Positions 18,714 through 25,820 of a DNA stretch of 38,975 bases are shown piece after piece. The notes beneath the pieces are model-generated. The model saw only the letters and a program-made list of their open reading frames with translations. It made no database searches and was not told the origin of the DNA. Each line of letters opens with the position of its first letter. Positions within the stretch are counted from its first letter, which is position 1. The DNA is from Methylococcaceae bacterium (GTDB lineage Bacteria; Pseudomonadota; Gammaproteobacteria; Methylococcales; Methylomonadaceae), in assembly GCA_024636875.1 (NCBI GenBank), contig JAGXGJ010000122.1, positions 1-38,975 of the forward strand. Reading direction: 5' to 3'. A program made the position numbers and the translations under genes.

Positions 18714-19265
18714 ATGGCCAAAGCAAGCAGTCAAAAATTTATTGCCCGCAACCGCGCTCCAAGAGTACAGATTGAATATGATGTCGAACTTTACGGTGCG
18801 GAGAAAAAAATTCAATTACCATTTGTGATGGGGGTGATGGCCGATTTATCGGGAAAGCCCGCTGATCCATTGCCTCCGGTAACTGACCGGGATTTTCTGG
18901 AAATCGACGTTGATAATTTTGACAACCGCTTAAAAGCAATGAAACCTAGAGTAGCCTTTCAGGTTCCGAATGTGCTGACTGGCGAAGGCAATTTAAGCGT
19001 CGATATCACCTTCGAAAGCATGGATGATTTCTCTCCAGGCGCCGTAGCAAGTAAGGTTGAAGGCCTCAATCAGTTGCTTAAAGCCCGCACACAGCTATCC
19101 AATCTTCTTACTTTTATGGACGGCAAAGGCGGCGCCGAAGAACTGATTGCCAAGGCGTTAAACGATTCCGCTTTGCTGCAGTCGCTGGCTTCAGCTCCTA
19201 AACCAGGGGCTGAAGCAGATAAAGCTGATGAAACCGGTGAACCCGGCAAAACACAGGAGAGTTGA
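18714..19265 (+). CDS. tssB: T6SS sheath small subunit TssB (VipA)
   Basis: A 183-residue cytoplasmic protein that pairs with TssC to make the contractile sheath. It shows the TssB signature throughout: R-N-R-A-P-R-V-Q-I-E-Y-D-V-E, L-P-F-V-M-G-V-M-A-D-L-S-G, F-L-E-I-D-V-D-N-F-D-N-R-L and M-D-D-F-S-P. The ribosome site AGGGG lies 7-8 nt before the ATG. The stop overlaps the leader of tssC, so the two sheath subunits are translated together. Confidence 0.97.
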   Translation: MAKASSQKFIARNRAPRVQIEYDVELYGAEKKIQLPFVMGVMADLSGKPADPLPPVTDRDFLEIDVDNFDNRLKAMKPRVAFQVPNVLTGEGNLSVDITFESMDDFSPGAVASKVEGLNQLLKARTQLSNLLTFMDGKGGAEELIAKALNDSALLQSLASAPKPGAEADKADETGEPGKTQES

Positions 19266-19267
19266 CA

Positions 19268-20773
19268 ATGGCTGAAATTGAAACTCAGGCAACCGGTGCG
19301 GCCGCCGAAGCGCTCGCCGAAACAGCAGAAACCGGCGATTTCGCCTCGCTACTTCAAAAGGAATTCAAACCGAAATCGGAACGGGCCAAGGAAGCCGTGG
19401 AAGATGCGGTCAAAACCTTGGCCGAACAGGCGCTGGCGAAAACCAATCTGATTTCCGACGACGCCGTCAAGTCGATCGAGGCTATTATTGCAGAGATCGA
19501 TAAGCGTTTAAGCGACCAGGTGAACCGGATTATGCATCATGCGGATTTCCAAAAACTGGAAGGAAGCTGGCGCGGCATGCATCATCTGGTCAATAACACC
19601 GAAACGGACGAAATGTTAAAGATCAAGGTGCTTAATATCTCCAAAAAGGATGTGGGCAAAACCTTGAAGAAATTCAAAGGCACTGCCTGGGACCAGAGTC
19701 CGCTTTTTAAAAAGATCTACGAACATGAATACGGGCTTTTCGGCGGCGAGCCTTTCGGATGCTTGTTAGGCGATTATGAATTCGATCACAATCCGGGCGA
19801 TGTCGAATTTTTGAATGGTATCGCCGAAATTTCAGCGGCAGCCCATGTGCCATTTATCGCCGCCGCGTCGCCAACGCTGATGAATATGGAATCGTGGCAG
19901 GAATTATCCAACCCTCGCGATCTGACCAAAATCTTTCAAACCCCTGAATATGCCTCCTGGCGTTCGTTGCGGGAATCGGAAGATTCACGTTACATCGGCT
20001 TGACGATGCCGCGCTTCTTATCGCGCTTGCCTTACGGTGCAAAAACAGCTCCGGTAGAAGAATTCGCGTTCGAGGAAGATGTCGAACACGCCGACCATAA
20101 CAAATACACTTGGTCTAATTCCGCTTATGCGATGGCGGTAAATATAAACCGTGCGTTCAAATTTTACGGCTGGTGTTCGCGTATCCGGGGAATCGAATCG
20201 GGAGGTGCTGTGGAAGGCCTGCCGACGCACACATTCCCTACTGATGACGGCGGCGTAGACATGAAATGTCCGACCGAAATTGCGATCAGCGACCGGCGCG
20301 AGGCCGAGCTCGCCAAAAATGGATTTATGCCCCTGTTGCACAAGAAAAACTCGGATTTCGCCGCGTTTATCGGTGCCCAGTCTCTACAAAAGCCGTTCGA
20401 ATACGACGATCCAGATGCTACGGCCAATGCCAATCTAGCGGCGCGTCTACCCTATCTGTTCGCGGTTTGCCGTTTCGCACACTACTTGAAATGTATTGTC
20501 AGGGATAAAATCGGTTCCTTCAAAGAACGCGATGATATGGAGAAATGGCTGAATAAATGGATCAGTAACTATGTCGAGACGAACCCGGCCACCGCTTCCG
20601 AGGAGGACAAGGCAAGAAAACCGCTGGCGGCAGCGCAAGTGGTGGTAGAAGAAGTCAAGGGTAATCCCGGCTACTATACATCGAAGTTTTTTTTACGGCC
20701 GCATTACCAGCTTGAAGGATTGACAGTTTCATTACGCCTGGTTTCCAAACTGCCGTCGGAAAAAGGCGCTTGA
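19268..20773 (+). CDS. tssC: T6SS sheath large subunit TssC (VipB)
   Basis: A 501-residue sheath protein. The core signatures are present: L-E-G-S-W-R-G-M-H-H-L-V, P-F-G-C-L-L-G-D-Y-E-F-D-H, A-A-H-V-P-F-I-A-A-A-S-P, the Y-T-W-S-N-S-A-Y-A-M-A segment and the C-terminal beta strands that interlock with TssB. An AGGAG site sits 9 nt before the ATG at 19268; a TTG 6 nt upstream overlaps the tssB stop and is a poorer start. The gene looks more GC-rich than tssA or the second half of tssF (for example 37 G or C among bases 19381-19440). Confidence 0.97.
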   Translation: MAEIETQATGAAAEALAETAETGDFASLLQKEFKPKSERAKEAVEDAVKTLAEQALAKTNLISDDAVKSIEAIIAEIDKRLSDQVNRIMHHADFQKLEGSWRGMHHLVNNTETDEMLKIKVLNISKKDVGKTLKKFKGTAWDQSPLFKKIYEHEYGLFGGEPFGCLLGDYEFDHNPGDVEFLNGIAEISAAAHVPFIAAASPTLMNMESWQELSNPRDLTKIFQTPEYASWRSLRESEDSRYIGLTMPRFLSRLPYGAKTAPVEEFAFEEDVEHADHNKYTWSNSAYAMAVNINRAFKFYGWCSRIRGIESGGAVEGLPTHTFPTDDGGVDMKCPTEIAISDRREAELAKNGFMPLLHKKNSDFAAFIGAQSLQKPFEYDDPDATANANLAARLPYLFAVCRFAHYLKCIVRDKIGSFKERDDMEKWLNKWISNYVETNPATASEEDKARKPLAAAQVVVEEVKGNPGYYTSKFFLRPHYQLEGLTVSLRLVSKLPSEKGA

Positions 20774-20806
20774 TTACGCAACGGATTAATGAGTGCTGTT
20801 TTAGGA

Positions 20807-20858
20807 ATCTGAATCGGCAAGCACAAAGTTTAATGACTGCTGGCTTGTCGATTCAGGC
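20807..20858 (+). promoter_or_regulatory. Long stem-loop between tssC and hcp
   Basis: CTGAATCGGCAAGC (20809-20822) pairs with GCTTGTCGATTCAG (20843-20856): 14 bp with a single G-U wobble and a 20-nt loop. No U-run follows, so it is not a standard intrinsic terminator. A stem here could protect or process the 5' end of the hcp message and explain higher Hcp levels relative to TssC; this role is inferred from position. Confidence 0.5.
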
Positions 20859-20910
20859 AGCAGGCACAAGTTAATGGCTTTTATTATTCATTTACAAAAG
20901 GGGAATTATC

Positions 20911-21396
20911 ATGGCTACCAATTGCTATTTAAAATGCGACCCTATCAAAGGGGAGTCTACTGATGATAAACATAAAGACTGGATAGAAGTCGAAAGTTTC
21001 AGCCACGGCCTATCGCAGCCGTCTTCCGGCGCTAGCGGAACCGGTGGGCGCGCGGCCGCGCGTGCGGATTTTGGAAGTTTCTATATTACGAAAGCCGTCG
21101 ATAAGGCGAGTCCCGATTTAAATCTGTTTTGTGCCCAGGGCAAACACATTGCCAAACTGGAATTCGAAGCGTGCCAGGAAACCGGCGAAAAAGTCTGTTA
21201 TCTAAAATATGAACTGGAGAATGCCATGGTGCAATCCGTTCAGGTCAACGGCGGCGGTTCACAAAGGGCATCGGAAGCGGTTGCCTTCAGTTATGACAAA
21301 ATAGCCTGGACTTATACCGCTGTCAAAGATGACGGCAGCGCCGGCGACAAAGTTGGCCCGAAAAAATGGAATTTGGAAACCAATAAAGGGGAATAA
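20911..21396 (+). CDS. hcp: T6SS tube protein Hcp (TssD)
   Basis: A 161-residue protein of the Hcp1 family that stacks as hexameric rings to form the inner tube and is itself secreted. Family features: the N-terminal Y-L-K-C-D-P-I-K-G-E, W-I-E-V-E-S-F-S-H-G, F-Y-I-T-K-A-V-D-K-A-S-P and the C-terminal beta strand A-F-S-Y-D-K-I-A-W-T-Y. No signal peptide and no C-terminal extension, so this is a structural Hcp rather than an evolved effector Hcp. An AAAAGGGGA ribosome site is well placed. A 137-bp leader with a strong stem-loop separates it from tssC. Only one hcp is present in the window. Confidence 0.97.
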   Translation: MATNCYLKCDPIKGESTDDKHKDWIEVESFSHGLSQPSSGASGTGGRAAARADFGSFYITKAVDKASPDLNLFCAQGKHIAKLEFEACQETGEKVCYLKYELENAMVQSVQVNGGGSQRASEAVAFSYDKIAWTYTAVKDDGSAGDKVGPKKWNLETNKGE

Positions 21397-21486
21397 GCTC
21401 TTCTAAATCCCGAAAATGGTATACAAGCAGATGGGCCGGCTCATCCAGCCAGTAAAACCAGTGACCTCAATTCCGGTGTGCAAAAG

Positions 21487-22308
21487 ATGACAGCAGAAGA
21501 ACATTTGCAGCAAGGCGATTTACAAGGCGCTTTACATCAACTTCAGGAGCGGGTGCGGGCGCAGCCCGCCAAGGCCGAATATCGTATTTTTCTGTTTCAG
21601 CTTTTATCGGTGTTGGGCCAATGGGATCGCGCTTTAACGCAGTTGAGCGTCGCCGGTGAGCTGGATGACGCGACGCTGGCGATGGTCGCCATGTACCGGC
21701 AAGTCATCGCCTGTGAACGTTTCCGTGAAGCCGTTTTTCTTGGACGGCGGGATCCCGTGGTATTCGGCAAACCGGAGGCATGGCTGGCTTTGTCGCTTCA
21801 GGCGCTAAAATTGACTGCCGAAGGCCAATATTCAAAATCTCAACATTTACGTGAACAGGCTTTCGAATCAGCGCCTGAGGTTTCCGGCAGCATTGACGGA
21901 ATCGCATTTGATTGGCTTGCCGACAGTGACCCGCGGCTGGGGCCGGTATTCGAAGTGATGATAGAAGGTCGTTATTTCTGGGCGCCGTTGCAGCGCATCC
22001 GCTCAATTAGCATCGAAAAGCCTGTCGACCTGAGAGACGTGGTTTGGCTGCCGGCTCATTTCGTCTGGACTAACGGCGGTGAAAGCTATGGCATTATACC
22101 GGCGCGCTATCCTGAATCGTATAAAAACGAAGACCCATTGTTTGCGCTGTCCCGCAAAACCGTTTGGCAAGATTGCGGTAATGACTTGTTTTTAGGCATA
22201 GGCCAAAAAACATTGACGACCGAATCCTCTGATTATGCACTGATGGATATACGCTCTATTCAACTCAATACAGACGACGAACCTCCGATGGAGCGCTCAG
22301 GTGGCTAG
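21487..22308 (+). CDS. tagJ: T6SS accessory protein TagJ (ImpE family)
   Basis: A 273-residue cytoplasmic protein of the ImpE/SciE family. The N-terminal half is helical and repeat-like (H-L-Q-Q-G-D-L-Q-G-A-L-H-Q-L, F-L-F-Q-L-L-S-V-L-G-Q-W-D-R-A-L); the C-terminal half has F-D-W-L-A-D-S-D-P-R-L-G-P-V-F-E-V and D-V-V-W-L-P-A, typical of the family. TagJ binds TssB near its N-terminus and modulates sheath recycling with ClpV in systems such as Pseudomonas HSI-1. I start at the ATG at 21487 rather than the GTG at 21478. The end overlaps tssE by 8 nt. Confidence 0.92.
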   Translation: MTAEEHLQQGDLQGALHQLQERVRAQPAKAEYRIFLFQLLSVLGQWDRALTQLSVAGELDDATLAMVAMYRQVIACERFREAVFLGRRDPVVFGKPEAWLALSLQALKLTAEGQYSKSQHLREQAFESAPEVSGSIDGIAFDWLADSDPRLGPVFEVMIEGRYFWAPLQRIRSISIEKPVDLRDVVWLPAHFVWTNGGESYGIIPARYPESYKNEDPLFALSRKTVWQDCGNDLFLGIGQKTLTTESSDYALMDIRSIQLNTDDEPPMERSGG

Positions 22309-22960
22309 AACGCTGCTAAAAGATCGCTATTTGCCTTCTTTGCTTGATCGTCTGACCGACGACGATCCGATCAATAAGTCGATTCGCATACAACAGGAAA
22401 AGATTCAAAGCATCGAAAAATCCCTTGCTGAACTGTTGCAGAAGCATTCGGCTACAGCTTCGAAGTCGGAAGAGAACCGTCGACAGCTTCAGCAGCAACT
22501 CGATCTGGTGCGCGCACAATTTAGCGTCTTGACCACCTCGGTAAGTTCATTGAAAGAAATTCGCGCCTGTGTCAAGCGGGATTTGGACTGGTTGTTAAAT
22601 GCCAGTCAGTATGCACCGCAGGAGGATTTAGATGGCTATCCTGACGTTGCCAGTTCGGTAATTAATTTCGGCATGCCTGATCTGACCGGCAAAACAGTAT
22701 CGGGCTTCGATCAGCGTCATATGGAACGCTTGCTGAAACAGGTGATCGTTAATTTTGAACCGCGTATTATCCGGAATACGTTAACGGTTCGGGTAATAGC
22801 GGATAAGACCCTGTTCGACCATAATGCCCTGGTATTTGAAATCGAAGGCGAGTTGTGGGCGGAACCGCAGCCGCTGCACTTGCTCCTGCGCACTGAATTT
22901 GAATTGGAAGATGGCAATGTTTCAGTCTATGACTATCATCCCGCGGAACAACGCACATGA
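22301..22960 (+). CDS. tssE: T6SS baseplate protein TssE with coiled-coil N-terminus
   Basis: A 219-residue gp25-like baseplate wedge protein. The gp25 part occupies about 90-210: V-K-R-D-L-D-W-L-L-N, Y-P-D-V-A-S-S-V-I-N-F-G-M-P-D-L, then F-E-P-R-I with the conserved glutamate-proline-arginine. Residues about 22-95 form a heptad-like helical region (E-K-I-Q-S-I-E-K-S-L-A-E-L-L-Q...) that makes this protein longer than many TssE (about 130-170 residues). GTG start at 22301 with GGAG seven nt upstream, inside the tagJ end; stop overlaps the tssF start as ATGA. Tight translational coupling on both sides. Confidence 0.92.
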   Translation: MARTLLKDRYLPSLLDRLTDDDPINKSIRIQQEKIQSIEKSLAELLQKHSATASKSEENRRQLQQQLDLVRAQFSVLTTSVSSLKEIRACVKRDLDWLLNASQYAPQEDLDGYPDVASSVINFGMPDLTGKTVSGFDQRHMERLLKQVIVNFEPRIIRNTLTVRVIADKTLFDHNALVFEIEGELWAEPQPLHLLLRTEFELEDGNVSVYDYHPAEQRT

Positions 22961-24831
22961 ATCCTCTGCTGATTGAATACTATCAGCGGGAATTGCAGTT
23001 CATTCGCGAAATGGGCATGGAATTTTCCAAAAGTCATCCTAAAATCGCCGCAGGACTCGATTTGGGTGGTACCGAATGCGCCGATCCTTATGTCGAACGT
23101 CTTTTGGAAAGCTTCGCTTTCCTGACTGCGCGTATTCAATTGAAAATGGAAGCCGAGTTTCCCCGTTTCACCCAGCATTTGCTGGAGATGGTTTACCCGC
23201 ATTATCTGGCGCCGCTGCCATCGATGGCGGTGTTGCACTTCAAGCCTGATCTTAAAGGAGGTGTCACAGAAGCAGGGTTTGTATTGCCCAGGCACACCCG
23301 GTTAAGAAGTACTTCCAGCGTCCAGGGGCGAACAAAATGTGAATTTCAAACGGCGCATGAATTAAAGCTATGGCCTATACAAATAACTGAAGCCAATTAC
23401 TTGCCTTTAGGCGCAGCGCTTCGCTATGCCGGCATGGAAACTAAAGGCGTCAAAGCAGGCCTTCGTTTGCGTTTGGAAACGGTAATGGATATCCCTTTCC
23501 AAAAGCTCAACATTGACCGATTACCGGTTTATCTGCACGGTAGCGGTGGAGTACCCCTGCAACTCTATGAGTTGATTATAGGCCACCCCTTGGCTATCGT
23601 GATTCAAGCACCCGGGCAAAATCCTGCATGGAAGCAGCAACTTGGAAAATCGGCCATCAAACCAATGGGTTTTGAATCTGAACATGCTTTACTGCCCTAT
23701 TCCGCTCCATCATTTCAAGGTTATCGGTTATTACAAGAATATTTCGCTCTTCCTCAACGCTTCCTATTTGTTGAAATAGGAAATCTTCAATCCGCACTTA
23801 AACGGTGCAACCAGACTGCTATAGAGCTTGTGATTTTATTAGACAGGTCGATACCGGAAATGGAAGATCTGGTGAGTATCAATAATTTTGCGCTTTTTTG
23901 CAGCCCGGCGATTAATCTGTTTCCCAAAAGAACGGATAGAGTTCATTTGAGTCATCTGAGTACAGAACATCACCTTGTTGTCGATAAAACCAGACAATAT
24001 GATTATGAAGTACATTCTGTTCTGGATGTAACCGGCTACGGCTCAGCAGATGCGGCAGACGAAACCTTTCGGCCTTTTTATTCAAATCGGCAGGAATTGG
24101 GGCGTCAGGGTGATTTCGCCTATTACACACTAAGACGCCAGCCTAGCCTGGCTCCGGTCAATGCGAGCAGAAAAAAAATAACATCAGACTATCAGGGCAG
24201 TGAGATTTTTATTTCACTGGTGGATGCCAGCGAAACGCCTTACCGGAGTGATTTAAAACAGTTGGGTGTCAACACGTTATGTACAAATCGTGACCTGCCA
24301 AAGTTGATGCTGGTGGGAGAAGGTGCGACTAATTTTACCCTGGAAATCAGTGCTCCAGTCGATGCGGTATGTTGCCTGGTTAGACCGACAGATCCCAAGC
24401 CCAGTCATGCTGAAAGTGAACATGCCTGGCGGCTGATCAGCCACCTGTCATTGAATTATCTGACCCTGATAAATAATGACGAGGCTCAAGGCGCAACTGC
24501 CCTGCGTGATTTATTAAGGCTTTATGGAGATTACGCCGATGCCTCTGTAGCCAAGCAAATCGAAGGCCTTTGGGCGGTCAATAGCCGCTCTGTGGTGCTT
24601 CGTATCCCGGTTTCGGGTCCAATGTGCTTTGGGCGAGGCGTAGAGATAACAGTTACTTTTGATGATTCGGCTTTTGAAGGAGCAAGCAGCTTTCTGTTAG
24701 GTGCTGTTTTGGATAATTTTTTCTGCAAGTATGTGTCTATTAACAGTTTTACTCAGGCAGTCATAACAACAAAAAAACGTGGGGAGATTATGCGATGGCC
24801 CGTCAGAACAGGGACTCGAACACTGATTTAG
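22957..24831 (+). CDS. tssF: T6SS baseplate protein TssF
   Basis: A 624-residue baseplate wedge protein (VasA/ImpG family). The N-terminus is highly typical: Y-Y-Q-R-E-L-Q-F-I-R-E-M-G, then F-S-K-S-H-P-K-I-A, D-P-Y-V-E-R-L-L-E-S-F-A-F-L-T-A-R and F-P-R-F-T-Q-H-L-L-E-M-V-Y-P-H-Y. The C-terminus has F-G-R-G-V-E-I-T-V-T-F-D and F-L-L-G-A-V-L-D-N-F-F. It acts with TssG, TssE and TssK. The start overlaps the tssE stop by 4 nt and the end overlaps tssG by 37 nt. Codons in the first 380 nt look more GC-rich than the rest, a possible recombination boundary. Confidence 0.96.
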   Translation: MNPLLIEYYQRELQFIREMGMEFSKSHPKIAAGLDLGGTECADPYVERLLESFAFLTARIQLKMEAEFPRFTQHLLEMVYPHYLAPLPSMAVLHFKPDLKGGVTEAGFVLPRHTRLRSTSSVQGRTKCEFQTAHELKLWPIQITEANYLPLGAALRYAGMETKGVKAGLRLRLETVMDIPFQKLNIDRLPVYLHGSGGVPLQLYELIIGHPLAIVIQAPGQNPAWKQQLGKSAIKPMGFESEHALLPYSAPSFQGYRLLQEYFALPQRFLFVEIGNLQSALKRCNQTAIELVILLDRSIPEMEDLVSINNFALFCSPAINLFPKRTDRVHLSHLSTEHHLVVDKTRQYDYEVHSVLDVTGYGSADAADETFRPFYSNRQELGRQGDFAYYTLRRQPSLAPVNASRKKITSDYQGSEIFISLVDASETPYRSDLKQLGVNTLCTNRDLPKLMLVGEGATNFTLEISAPVDAVCCLVRPTDPKPSHAESEHAWRLISHLSLNYLTLINNDEAQGATALRDLLRLYGDYADASVAKQIEGLWAVNSRSVVLRIPVSGPMCFGRGVEITVTFDDSAFEGASSFLLGAVLDNFFCKYVSINSFTQAVITTKKRGEIMRWPVRTGTRTLI

Positions 24832-25820
24832 ATTTTTTAACCGATTTGGCTAATGATCCTTATAAATTCGGTTTTTATGAAGTATTGCGGCAGTTCGAAT
24901 GCTTGTATAAAAATAATCCTCGATTTGGCTATTCAGCTCTTCCCAGGAATGATCCGCTTAGGTTAGGGCAAAGCCCGAGCCTGCAATTTGCAGCTTCGAC
25001 TTTAGATTCATTTGTGAGAGAAGGCAATCAGCCGGCACGGCTCAAGGTCTTGTTTTTTGGCATGTTTGGCCCTAATGGTCCATTGCCCCTGCATTTGACG
25101 GAATACACAAGAAATCGCCTGCGAAACGCCAAAGATTCGACTTTATCCGATTTTGCGGATATGTTTCATCATCGCTTATTGTGTCTGTTTTACCGCGCCT
25201 GGTCTGATAAGGAACCTACCGTGCAATTGGACCGCCCGGAACAGGATAAATTCTTGCGTTATGTTGGATCATTGCTGGGCTTAGGCGATGCATCCCTTTG
25301 GCAGCGGGATGCCATTTGTGATCATACCAAACTGCATTTTGCAGCGCATTTGGGTTGTCATACCCATCATGGTGAAGGATTGAAATCTATCCTCAATGAT
25401 TATTTTAAGGTTGCTGTCAAAATACATGAATTTGTCGGTGAATGGCTGGATATCCCGGAAGATAGCCACTGTTACCTTAATAGAATGGAAGCAACAGGAC
25501 AACTTGGAATTTCGACGGTGATAGGGACAAAAAGTTGGCAATGCCAGCATAAATTCCGTATCGTTATGGGACCCTTGGCTTTGGAAGAATATGAAACTCT
25601 GTTGCCTGCAGGAAACAGATTGAAGAATCTGCTTGATCTTGTGAGTAATTACCTCGGCTTTGAATTCAACTGGGACGTGAACCTGATTTTAAAAAAAGAT
25701 GAAATTCCATCCATGCAACTGGGTCAACATAGTCGACTCGGCTGGACAAGCTGGTTACAAACTGGTAAAAGGGATTTCGATGCCAATGATTTGTATCTCA
25801 GAAGGGAGATGCTTGTATGA
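24795..25820 (+). CDS. tssG: T6SS baseplate protein TssG
   Basis: A 341-residue protein of the TssG/VasB family. Key features are Y-K-F-G-F-Y-E-V-L-R-Q-F-E near the N-terminus, F-F-G-M-F-G-P-N-G-P-L-P-L-H-L-T-E-Y, F-A-D-M-F-H-H-R-L-L-C-L-F-Y-R-A-W and a C-terminal L-G-W-T-S-W-L segment. These match the TssG core that binds TssF in the baseplate wedge. Start inside the 3' end of tssF (37-nt overlap) with GGGGAG upstream; the stop overlaps the clpV start as ATGA. Confidence 0.96.
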   Translation: MARQNRDSNTDLDFLTDLANDPYKFGFYEVLRQFECLYKNNPRFGYSALPRNDPLRLGQSPSLQFAASTLDSFVREGNQPARLKVLFFGMFGPNGPLPLHLTEYTRNRLRNAKDSTLSDFADMFHHRLLCLFYRAWSDKEPTVQLDRPEQDKFLRYVGSLLGLGDASLWQRDAICDHTKLHFAAHLGCHTHHGEGLKSILNDYFKVAVKIHEFVGEWLDIPEDSHCYLNRMEATGQLGISTVIGTKSWQCQHKFRIVMGPLALEEYETLLPAGNRLKNLLDLVSNYLGFEFNWDVNLILKKDEIPSMQLGQHSRLGWTSWLQTGKRDFDANDLYLRREMLV

